Shown here: positions 1 to 4,790 of the stretch, piece after piece
How the letters are laid out: every line of letters begins with the position of its first letter
Position numbering within the stretch: position 1 is the first letter of the stretch
DNA from: DATKSS01 sp049582065
GTDB lineage: Bacteria > Chloroflexota > Dormibacteria > Dormibacterales > Dormibacteraceae
Direction: 5' to 3'
Length of the DNA: 5,799 nucleotides
Assembly: GCA_049582065.1 (NCBI GenBank)
Contig: JBAUTF010000202.1
Span: 1 to 5,799 of the forward strand
Notes under the pieces: generated by a model
Database searches by the model: none
Seen by the model: only the letters and a program-made list of their open reading frames with translations
Told to the model about the DNA's origin: nothing
Translations under genes and position numbers: made by a program

Positions 1-2
1 CC

Positions 3-827
3 ACCGTCCCGGGCTCTCCCGCCGCGACGGCCGGCATCCAGAAGGGCGACCAGATCACGAAGGTGGGGGACAAGGACGTCAAGGGCTTCACAGCCGACCA
101 GGCGACCGCGCTGATCCAGGGCCCGGATGGCACGAAAGTCGCTCTGACCGTGCTCCGCGGCGATCAGACGCTTACCTTCAGCATCACCCGCGCCGAGATC
201 CAGGTTCCGACCGTGCGGTCGGCTTTGATCGCGGACCACGTCCTCTACGTGCGCATCTACCAGTTCGGGTCGCAGACGTCCAGCGAGTTCACATCTGCGC
301 TGTCGACCGGTCTCTCGGGCACGACCGGCATCGTCCTCGACCTGCGCGGCAATCCCGGCGGGTTCACGTCGGCGGCCGACGACGTCATCACCCAGTTCGT
401 GACCAGCGGCGAGACCTTCGAGACGCACGGGCGCGGAGGAGTGGTGGACAAGCACCAGGTGGGGTCGCACCACGCCGCGCCGACCGAGCCTCTGGTCGTG
501 CTGGTCGACTCGAACAGCGCATCGGCGTCCGAGATCGTGGCCGGATCTCTGCAGGTCCATCACCGCGCGGAGCTCGTGGGCACCGTCACGTTCGGCAAGG
601 GCTCGGTGCAGGAAGACTTCGAGCTGAGCGACGGCTCCGACATCCACCTGACGGTGGAGCGGTGGTTTTTGCCCAACGGGCAGACGATCGACCACAAGGG
701 CCTGCAGCCGGACGTGGCCGTCAAGCTGGCGAGCCCTACGGACCAGTTCGACGTCACCCAGCTCTCGCAGGGCTACGCCAACGACGCGCAGCTGAACTCG
801 GCGCTGGCACTGCTGACGGCTGGGTAG
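3..827 (+). CDS. Carboxyl-terminal processing protease (peptidase S41), 3' part, cut by window start
   Basis: This is the C-terminal 274 residues of a serine protease of the S41 (CtpA/CtpB/Prc) family, which cleaves proteins near their C-termini, usually outside the cytoplasmic membrane. The reading frame is open from base 3, so the GTG at 63 is not the start. Residues 1 to about 45 look like the end of a PDZ domain (GSPAATAGIQKGD, then GPDGTKVALTVLR). The protease core follows, with DLRGNPGG at about 113-120. The family's Ser-Lys dyad is present: Ser174 (codon 522-524, the middle serine of SASAS) and Lys199 (codon 597-599, in FGKGSVQ). Their 25-residue spacing matches known members. A WFLPNGQTIDHKGLQPDV segment and a short tail follow, ending at TAG 825-827. 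The missing N-terminus should carry a signal peptide or membrane anchor and the rest of the PDZ domain. The family call is firm; the substrate is unknown. Confidence 0.95.
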   Translation, partial: TVPGSPAATAGIQKGDQITKVGDKDVKGFTADQATALIQGPDGTKVALTVLRGDQTLTFSITRAEIQVPTVRSALIADHVLYVRIYQFGSQTSSEFTSALSTGLSGTTGIVLDLRGNPGGFTSAADDVITQFVTSGETFETHGRGGVVDKHQVGSHHAAPTEPLVVLVDSNSASASEIVAGSLQVHHRAELVGTVTFGKGSVQEDFELSDGSDIHLTVERWFLPNGQTIDHKGLQPDVAVKLASPTDQFDVTQLSQGYANDAQLNSALALLTAG

Positions 828-830
828 ACT
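825..830 (+). promoter_or_regulatory. Candidate -10 element for tRNA-Val, overlapping the protease stop codon
   Basis: TAGACT lies 16 nt before the mature tRNA-Val 5' end and matches TATAAT at four of six positions, including the key A at position 2 and T at position 6. Its first three bases are the stop codon of the protease gene. No convincing -35 hexamer is visible. Similar hexamers stand before tRNA-Phe (TAGAAT) and aceB (TAGATT). This is an inference from motif and position only. Confidence 0.35.
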
Positions 831-846
831 GACACTCCGCGAAAAC

Positions 847-923
847 GGGCGGTTAGCTCAGTTGGCTAGAGCGCCTCGCTTACACCGAGGAGGTCGTTGG
901 TTCAAGTCCATCACCGCCCACCA
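847..923 (+). tRNA. tRNA-Val (anticodon UAC), CCA encoded
   Basis: A full cloverleaf can be folded by hand. The acceptor stem is GGGCGGT (847-853) with ACCGCCC (913-919). The D stem is GCTC with GAGC (856-859 and 869-872). The anticodon stem is CCTCG with CGAGG around loop CTTACAC, giving anticodon TAC at 881-883, which reads GUA and wobble Val codons. The T arm has loop TTCAAGT. The discriminator is A920, and CCA is encoded at 921-923. One oddity is a U-U mismatch in the T stem (897 against 911), where a G-U pair is found in E. coli tRNA-Val(UAC). All other stem pairs are intact. The gene starts 19 nt after the protease stop codon and is followed 41 nt later by tRNA-Phe, so co-transcription of the two tRNAs is likely. 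Confidence 0.97.
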
Positions 924-948
924 GCCCCGGTCAAACCGCCGTGGCCGA

Positions 949-954
949 TAGAAT
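949..954 (+). promoter_or_regulatory. Candidate -10 element for tRNA-Phe
   Basis: TAGAAT, a five-of-six match to TATAAT, lies in the 41-nt spacer between the two tRNA genes and ends 10 nt before the mature tRNA-Phe 5' end. That would give a very short 5' leader. No good -35 hexamer is visible at 16-18 nt upstream. tRNA-Phe could instead, or also, be made by read-through from tRNA-Val. Confidence 0.4.
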
Positions 955-964
955 CATCCGCCGT

Positions 965-1041
965 GCCGAGGTAGCTCAGCTTGGTAGAGCACTTGACTGA
1001 AAATCAAGGTGTCGTGAGTTCAAATCTCACCCTCGGCACCA
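965..1041 (+). tRNA. tRNA-Phe (anticodon GAA), CCA encoded
   Basis: A perfect cloverleaf folds here. The acceptor stem is GCCGAGG (965-971) with CCTCGGC (1031-1037). The D stem is GCTC with GAGC. The anticodon stem is CTTGA with TCAAG around loop CTGAAAA, with anticodon GAA at 999-1001. The T stem is GTGAG with CTCAC around TTCAAAT. The discriminator is A1038 and CCA is encoded at 1039-1041. The anticodon loop with three A after the G matches bacterial tRNA-Phe. The gene follows tRNA-Val on the same strand. No uridine-tailed terminator is evident downstream. The next 130 nt up to the convergent membrane-protein stop hold nothing that I can support as a gene. Confidence 0.98.
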
Positions 1042-1171
1042 GCCCTCCGAATTCGAAACGAGCAGGGATCAGATCGCCTTTGATTACAACTTCGGTGCGT
1101 TTGCCGCAAGCGTCAAACTCCTGCTGGATCTCATTTCTGTCAGCCGCCGAGACCATCGCTCCACGGCTCGC

Positions 1172-1705
1172 CTATCGAATGTAGTCGGCCGCCAACGACA
1201 TCCCGAAGAGCGCCACGCAGGCCCACCCGACGGCAAAGCTGCGCCATGCAGTGGAATCCTGCCTGAGCGCCTTCCAGTTGTTGATCGCGGTGGCGAACAC
1301 AAGGTAGAGGTAGGCGACCTCCGCCGACATGACGAAGAAGTGGAACTGCCCGACATCGCTCCAGTGAAACGGGGTCGGCATCGACCAGTTGACGAGCTCG
1401 AGCCTGGCCTGCACAAGAAAAGCGGCGATTGCCGTGGCCACACCGAGCATCGCGTAGAGGGGCAGGCGGCGCCACGGGATGCGCGGCGCCAACTGGCGCA
1501 GCACCATGAACCCGACCATATTGACGGTCGGGAGCAGCAACCCGTCCCCCAGGACCCCGGAGTAGTAGTGGAAGACGGTGCGCTGGTGTCCGTGGTACCC
1601 GAAGAAGAAAGCCCACTGGTATCCGAACAGCAGGGCCCAGCTGACGGCCGCGGGCATCACGGGAATCCACGGTCGCTCGCGGGCCAGTCGGAGGACGGCG
1701 GCCAT
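1172..1705 (-). CDS. Unrecognised five-helix integral membrane protein
   Basis: This 177-residue protein starts at ATG 1703-1705 and stops at TAG 1172-1174. I do not recognise the family. Hydrophobic stretches at about residues 14-36, 50-69, 81-100, 118-141 and 154-174 suggest five transmembrane helices, so it should sit in the cytoplasmic membrane. There is no cleavable signal peptide pattern. Polar and aromatic residues cluster at helix ends: HGH at 38-40, HYYSGVLGDG at 46-55, HWSDVGQFH at 114-122, then E129. This pattern could fit a ligand- or metal-binding membrane protein, but no function should be inferred from it. The start has no Shine-Dalgarno sequence; a TAACAT hexamer ends 10 nt upstream, so the mRNA may be leaderless. 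The gene is divergent from the F420-type oxidoreductase and convergent with the tRNA genes. The hydrophobic translation supports this strand over the overlapping open frames. Confidence 0.8.
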   Translation of the reverse strand: MAAVLRLARERPWIPVMPAAVSWALLFGYQWAFFFGYHGHQRTVFHYYSGVLGDGLLLPTVNMVGFMVLRQLAPRIPWRRLPLYAMLGVATAIAAFLVQARLELVNWSMPTPFHWSDVGQFHFFVMSAEVAYLYLVFATAINNWKALRQDSTAWRSFAVGWACVALFGMSLAADYIR

Positions 1706-1715
1706 CGGCGCGCGA

Positions 1716-1721
1716 ATGTTA
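1716..1721 (-). promoter_or_regulatory. Candidate -10 element of the membrane-protein gene
   Basis: On the minus strand TAACAT (four of six to TATAAT, with T1, A2 and T6 kept) ends 10 nt before the ATG at 1705. A transcript starting about 7 nt downstream would have a leader of only a few bases, which fits the absence of a Shine-Dalgarno sequence. The hexamer overlaps the left copy of the 13-bp direct repeat at 1718-1730. The same ten bases (TAACATTCGC on the minus strand) recur upstream of the small gene at 4362-4664. Confidence 0.4.
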
Positions 1722-1749
1722 GCCGATCGGCCGGCGGTAAGCCGATCGG
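1718..1749. repeat. Two 13-bp direct repeats with palindromic core CCGATCGG in a divergent promoter region
   Basis: The sequence GT(T/A)AGCCGATCGG occurs at 1718-1730 and again at 1737-1749, 12 of 13 bases identical and 19 bp apart, close to two helical turns. Each copy contains the perfect 8-bp palindrome CCGATCGG. The pair fills the middle of the 67-bp space between the divergent membrane-protein and oxidoreductase genes. The left copy overlaps the candidate -10 of the membrane gene, and the right copy lies where the -35 region of the oxidoreductase promoter would be. This arrangement is typical of an operator pair for a dimeric repressor or activator. No regulator gene is in the window. 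A further CCGATCGG at 5514-5521 lies inside lipB and is probably chance. Confidence 0.55.
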
Positions 1750-1758
1750 ACGAGCCCG

Positions 1759-1764
1759 CATACT
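1759..1764 (+). promoter_or_regulatory. Candidate -10 element of the F420-type oxidoreductase gene
   Basis: CATACT matches TATAAT at four of six positions, keeping A2 and T6, and ends 8 nt before the GTG start at 1773. Transcription would then begin at or within a few bases of the start codon. There is no purine-rich Shine-Dalgarno tract in those bases. This helps select GTG 1773 over start codons further upstream in the same open frame. Confidence 0.35.
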
Positions 1765-1772
1765 TACGCGCC

Positions 1773-2708
1773 GTGAAGACGCGTCCATTCAGGTTCGGGG
1801 TTCAGGAGCATGGCGCGACGAGCGCCAGGGCATGGCGCCAGAAGGCGCAGCAGGTCGAGGCCCTCGGGTATTCGGCGCTGTACCTGCCGGATCACTTTGG
1901 CGACCAACCGGGTCCGATCGCAGCCCTCATGGCAGCCGCCGACGCCACCAAGACTCTTCGGGTCGGGTCGCTCGTTTTCGACAACGACTACCGCCATCCC
2001 GTCGTGCTCGCCAAGGAGGCGGCGACCCTCGATCTCTTGTCGGACGGACGCTTCGACCTCGGGCTCGGCGCCGGTTGGCTGGCCTCAGATTACGAGCAGG
2101 CGGGCATCCCTTTCGACTCGGCGGGCACCCGGATCGAGCGCCTCGAAGAGGCCCTGGTCGTCATCAAGGGCCTGTGGGCAGGTGGAAGCTTTTCGTTCTC
2201 TGGCAAGCACTACACAGTCAAGGGCATCGAAGGCGGGCCGTCGCCGGTCCAGAAGCCGCACCCGCCGGTCCTGCTGGGCGGTGGCGGTCGAAGAATGCTG
2301 CGCCTGGCTGCGCGGCAGGCGGACATCGTTAACGTCAACTACGACCTTCGCGAGGGCCGCATCAACCGCGAGCTCGTCCGCACAGGGCTTGCGGAGGCCA
2401 CGGACGAGAAGCTCGGCTGGATCAAGGACGCGGCCGGCGACCGGCTCGAATCCCTCGAGCTGAGCGTCACGATCTTCCTGGCCAATGTGACGGACGACCG
2501 CGACTCGATGGCCGCGTCGGTCGCCTCGGGCCTTCGCTCGGAGCCGCGGGACATCCTGGACATGCCCCACTTCCTGATCGGCACCGTGGACCAGCTCGTC
2601 GAGGATCTCGTGGCCCGACGCGAGCGATTCGGAATGTCCTTCGTCATCGTGCCCGGCGACGCTGCGGAGAGCCTGGCACCGGTGGTCGAGAGGCTGACGG
2701 GAAGGTAA
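1773..2708 (+). CDS. LLM-class F420-dependent oxidoreductase (luciferase-like)
   Basis: This 311-residue protein belongs to the luciferase-like monooxygenase superfamily. Its members are TIM-barrel enzymes that bind coenzyme F420 or flavin and move hydride to or from a small substrate in the cytoplasm. Supporting features are the N-terminal strand PFRFGVQEHG (5-14), LYLPDHFG (37-43), the family pattern LSDGRFDLGLGAGW (89-102), the insert FSGKHYTVKG (142-151) and HPPVLLGGGGRRML (163-176). It resembles the MSMEG_2516-type subfamily, a recollection that I cannot test here. The frame stays open upstream, but homology begins right after GTG 1773, and upstream codons would overlap the divergent gene, so I chose 1773. 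No Shine-Dalgarno sequence is present. The stop is TAA 2706-2708, and aceB starts 23 bp later on the same strand. The substrate is unknown, and FMN rather than F420 as cofactor cannot be excluded. Confidence 0.88.
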   Translation: MKTRPFRFGVQEHGATSARAWRQKAQQVEALGYSALYLPDHFGDQPGPIAALMAAADATKTLRVGSLVFDNDYRHPVVLAKEAATLDLLSDGRFDLGLGAGWLASDYEQAGIPFDSAGTRIERLEEALVVIKGLWAGGSFSFSGKHYTVKGIEGGPSPVQKPHPPVLLGGGGRRMLRLAARQADIVNVNYDLREGRINRELVRTGLAEATDEKLGWIKDAAGDRLESLELSVTIFLANVTDDRDSMAASVASGLRSEPRDILDMPHFLIGTVDQLVEDLVARRERFGMSFVIVPGDAAESLAPVVERLTGR

Positions 2709-2718
2709 GGTGCTCCTG

Positions 2719-2724
2719 TAGATT
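2719..2724 (+). promoter_or_regulatory. Candidate -10 element of aceB, placed for leaderless transcription
   Basis: TAGATT (four of six to TATAAT) ends exactly 7 nt before the aceB ATG, so a transcript would start at or next to the A of the start codon. A CTGACG at 2694-2699, inside the end of the upstream gene, is a four-of-six match to TTGACA but with a long 19-nt spacer. The GGTGGG directly abutting the ATG has no spacing and cannot act as a normal Shine-Dalgarno sequence. aceB may thus have its own promoter besides read-through from the oxidoreductase gene. Confidence 0.45.
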
Positions 2725-2731
2725 TGGTGGG

Positions 2732-4327
2732 ATGGCAACCACCGAGCAGGTCCACCTGAAGGGTCCGGTCGACGGCCGCGCGGCGGAGGTCCTGACTCCG
2801 GATGCCCTCGGCTTCGTGGCGCGGCTCCAGCGCGAGTTCGGCGACACCCGGCTGGAGCTGCTGCGCTCGCGGGACCAGCGCCAGGCCAGGCTCGACGCCG
2901 GCGAGTCGCCTGGATTCCTGACCACGACGAGCTCCGTGCGCGAGTCGGAGTGGAAGGTGGCGAAGGCGCCGGCCGACCTGCTGGACCGCCGCGTCGAGAT
3001 CACGGGACCGACCGACCGCAAGATGCTGATCAACGCCCTGAACTCGGGTGCGCGGGTGTTCATGGCGGACTTCGAGGATGCCAACTCGCCGACGTGGGCG
3101 AACCTGGTCGAGGGCCAGGTCAACCTGATCGACGCGATTGAAAGACGGATCGACTTCACCAGCCCCGAAGGCAAGGAGTACCGCCTCAACGAGAAGGTCG
3201 CGACGCTGCTCGTGCGGCCGCGGGGCTGGCACCTCGAGGAAAGGCACGTCGAGGTGGAGGGCAAGCCGGTCTCGGGCAGCCTTTTCGATTTCGGCCTGTA
3301 CTTCTTCCACAACGCGAAGCGGCTGCTCGGGAAAGGCAGCGGGCCCTACTTCTACCTTGCCAAGCTGGAGAGCCACCTCGAGGCCCGCCTCTGGAACGAC
3401 GTCTTCAACTTCGCCCAGGACGACCTGGGCGTCCCGCGCGGGACGATCCGCGCCACCGTGCTGATCGAGACCATCCTCGCGGCCTTCGAGATGGAGGAGA
3501 TCCTCTACGAGCTGCGCGATCACTCGAGCGGGCTCAACGCCGGGCGGTGGGATTACATCTTCAGCATCATCAAGAAGTTCCGGAACCGGTCGGACTTCGT
3601 GCTGCCCGACCGCGCTCAGGTGACCATGACCGTGCCGTTCATGCGCGCGTACACCGAGCTTCTGGTGAAGACGTGTCACCGACGCGGAGCCCACGCGATG
3701 GGAGGCATGGCCGCATTCATCCCATCGCGGCGAGACGCTGAGGTCAACCGTGTCGCGCTCGCCAAGGTGAAAGAGGACAAGGACCGCGAGGCAGGCGATG
3801 GGTTCGATGGAACCTGGGTCGCCCACCCGGACCTGGTGCCCACCGCCACCGAGGCGTTCGACCGCGTGCTGGGCGAGCGGCCCAACCAGCTCGAGCGTCA
3901 GCGCCCTGACGTGACCGCCGACCCGGCCGCCCTGATCGACGTCCGCGTCCCAAACGGCAGCATCAGCGAGAACGGGCTGCGCATGAACGTGAGCGTCGGC
4001 ATCCAGTACATCGAGTCATGGATGCGCGGCGTCGGCGCCGCGGCCATCAACAACCTGATGGAGGACGTGGCGACGGCCGAGATCTCGCGGTCGCAGGTGT
4101 GGCAGTGGGTGCGGCACGCCTCGCGGCTGAGCGACGGCCAGGCGATCAGCGCCGACCTTGTGCGCGAGATAGCCGACGATGAGCTGGCCAGGCTTCGCGA
4201 GCGCCTGGGTGACGAGGCCTGGTCGAAGAGCCGCTTCGACGAGGCGCGCGCGGTCTTCGAAGAGGTCGCGCTGGCGAAGATGTTTCCATCGTTTCTGACC
4301 CTGGTGGCCCAGGAGCACATCGACTGA
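2732..4327 (+). CDS. aceB: Malate synthase A
   Basis: Malate synthase A (EC 2.3.3.9) condenses glyoxylate with acetyl-CoA to malate, the second step of the glyoxylate bypass, in the cytoplasm. The 531-residue length matches the E. coli enzyme (about 533). The family signature RDHSSGLNAGRWDYIF is complete at 262-277. Expected active-site residues are present: Arg162 in VRPRGWHL for glyoxylate, Glu246 (LIET) and Asp274 (RWDY) for magnesium, and Asp445 in LMEDVATAEISR as the catalytic base. KTCHRRGAHAMGGMAAFIPSR at 313-333 and GTWVAHPDL at 360-368 are also typical. ATG 2732 gives an N-terminus of normal length. The gene lies 23 bp behind the oxidoreductase gene and converges with the small gene at 4362. 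No isocitrate lyase gene is visible, so glyoxylate could come from a bypass gene elsewhere or from glycolate or purine breakdown. Confidence 0.98.
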   Translation: MATTEQVHLKGPVDGRAAEVLTPDALGFVARLQREFGDTRLELLRSRDQRQARLDAGESPGFLTTTSSVRESEWKVAKAPADLLDRRVEITGPTDRKMLINALNSGARVFMADFEDANSPTWANLVEGQVNLIDAIERRIDFTSPEGKEYRLNEKVATLLVRPRGWHLEERHVEVEGKPVSGSLFDFGLYFFHNAKRLLGKGSGPYFYLAKLESHLEARLWNDVFNFAQDDLGVPRGTIRATVLIETILAAFEMEEILYELRDHSSGLNAGRWDYIFSIIKKFRNRSDFVLPDRAQVTMTVPFMRAYTELLVKTCHRRGAHAMGGMAAFIPSRRDAEVNRVALAKVKEDKDREAGDGFDGTWVAHPDLVPTATEAFDRVLGERPNQLERQRPDVTADPAALIDVRVPNGSISENGLRMNVSVGIQYIESWMRGVGAAAINNLMEDVATAEISRSQVWQWVRHASRLSDGQAISADLVREIADDELARLRERLGDEAWSKSRFDEARAVFEEVALAKMFPSFLTLVAQEHID

Positions 4328-4343
4328 AACAGGAGACCTGCCG

Positions 4344-4359
4344 GGCGGCCGACGCCGCC
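4344..4359. terminator. GC-rich hairpin between convergent genes, possible terminator
   Basis: GGCGGC (4344-4349) pairs with GCCGCC (4354-4359) around a four-base CGAC loop. It sits in the 34-bp gap between the convergent stop codons of aceB and the small minus-strand gene. A smaller CAGG-AGA-CCTG hairpin precedes it at 4330-4340. No uridine run follows on either strand, so it is not a canonical intrinsic terminator. It could slow polymerase from both sides or protect 3' ends. Confidence 0.4.
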
Positions 4360-4361
4360 TG

Positions 4362-4664
4362 CTAGGGGGTCGGTCTGGGAGTCGCCGGCGGCTTGCCAGG
4401 CAGGCGGCGCCACTGGCGCGGCCCGACCCCGTTGTTGGGGTTCCCCGGGACGAAAGCGACCGCCGAGGGCTTGACCATGCAGTTGTCCTTCCGGACGACG
4501 CTGCGCTCGCCGCCTTCCTGGTGCTCGATCACGACCGTTCGCTCGAGCACGGCCCGCACGCGCACCTGCTTGCCGTCGACCATGGCGTTGAAGCCGCCGC
4601 TGACCTCGTGGTTGAGGGGTGGGACGATGCTGGCCAGCGAAACTAGATCAACGATCTTGCTCAT
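4362..4664 (-). CDS. Small protein of unknown function, paralog A of a tandem pair
   Basis: This 100-residue protein matches no family I know. It is clearly related to the gene upstream at 4791-5129. Residues 6-69 align without gaps to residues 19-82 of that protein, about 25 of 64 identical, and the core 25-69 shows 21 of 45. Shared blocks are LV-x-L near the start, then VDG-x2-V-x-V-x-AVLERT and MV-x-PS. Alternating hydrophobic residues predict a small beta-strand domain. The C-terminal 25 residues are rich in proline, glycine and arginine (WRRLPGKPP at 85-93) and look disordered and basic. There is no signal peptide or membrane helix, so it is probably cytoplasmic. An upstream ATG at 4715 is in frame, but ATG 4664 is preceded by GGGGGAG at a 7-nt spacing and is where homology starts, so I chose it. 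Function unknown. Confidence 0.8.
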   Translation of the reverse strand: MSKIVDLVSLASIVPPLNHEVSGGFNAMVDGKQVRVRAVLERTVVIEHQEGGERSVVRKDNCMVKPSAVAFVPGNPNNGVGPRQWRRLPGKPPATPRPTP

Positions 4665-4671
4665 TTGGGTG

Positions 4672-4678
4672 CTCCCCC
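4672..4678 (-). promoter_or_regulatory. Shine-Dalgarno sequence deciding the start of paralog A
   Basis: GGGGGAG on the minus strand, 7 nt before ATG 4664, is the only strong ribosome binding site in the window. It argues against the in-frame ATG at 4715 and contrasts with the genes on the left, which have no such site. Confidence 0.7.
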
Positions 4679-4707
4679 GGGCTAGGTGGCGGTGTTCAGC
4701 CGCGGAA

Positions 4708-4722
4708 ATCGGCACGGCCGAT
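4708..4722 (-). promoter_or_regulatory. Hairpin in the presumed 5' leader of paralog A
   Basis: ATCGGC and GCCGAT form a perfect 6-bp stem with a three-base loop. The hairpin lies between the candidate -10 (4740-4745) and the ribosome binding site (4672-4678), inside a leader of about 70 nt. A competing pairing exists: CCGA at 4718-4721 can also pair with TCGG at 4727-4730, which would break the first hairpin. Two exclusive folds in a leader can be regulatory, but such short stems also occur by chance in GC-rich DNA. Confidence 0.3.
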
Positions 4723-4739
4723 GAATTCGGTAGCAGCGA

Positions 4740-4748
4740 ATGTTACCA
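4740..4748 (-). promoter_or_regulatory. Candidate extended -10 promoter of paralog A
   Basis: On the minus strand the sequence is TGGTAACAT, an extended -10 (TG-N-TAACAT). It lies in the 126-bp gap between paralog B and paralog A, so A can be transcribed on its own as well as by read-through from B. TAACATTCGC here is identical to the ten bases at the candidate promoter of the membrane-protein gene (1712-1721). No -35 match is seen, as is common for extended -10 promoters. Confidence 0.4.
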
Positions 4749-4790
4749 GAGTGCCTCGGGGACTCCGGCACGAAAAAGACGTTACGGGGA

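Noticed and set aside
1004..1156. A 50-codon minus-strand frame starting 15 nt after the membrane-protein stop and ending inside tRNA-Phe.
   Set aside because: Its last third is only the antisense of the tRNA, its third-position G+C is well below that of the real genes, and GGAG is only 2 nt from the ATG. A remnant of a lost gene is possible but unsupported.
1031..1171. A possible integration site at the 3' end of tRNA-Phe.
   Set aside because: No direct repeat of the tRNA 3' end, no integrase and no compositional island is visible in the window.
1578..1772. An upstream in-frame extension of the oxidoreductase by 65 codons.
   Set aside because: It would overlap the divergent membrane-protein gene and its promoter, and family similarity begins right after GTG 1773.
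1340..2332. A 330-codon plus-strand open frame crossing the divergent promoter region.
   Set aside because: It is very rich in Arg, Gly and Pro, runs antisense to the membrane protein and out of frame with the oxidoreductase, and has no domain-like pattern.
2339..3826. A 495-codon open frame on the minus strand, opposite the oxidoreductase end and aceB.
   Set aside because: The plus strand encodes malate synthase and the oxidoreductase with complete family motifs. The minus frame is a GC-rich shadow with biased composition and no recognisable domain.
4399..4413. A 15-bp exact repeat, GGCAGGCGGCGCCAC, also at 1461-1475.
   Set aside because: Both copies encode the peptide WRRLP on the minus strand in unrelated proteins, so the match is explained by coding and codon preference.
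4665..4715. A 17-residue N-terminal extension of paralog A from ATG 4715.
   Set aside because: The inner ATG at 4664 has the only good ribosome binding site, and similarity to the paralog starts after it.
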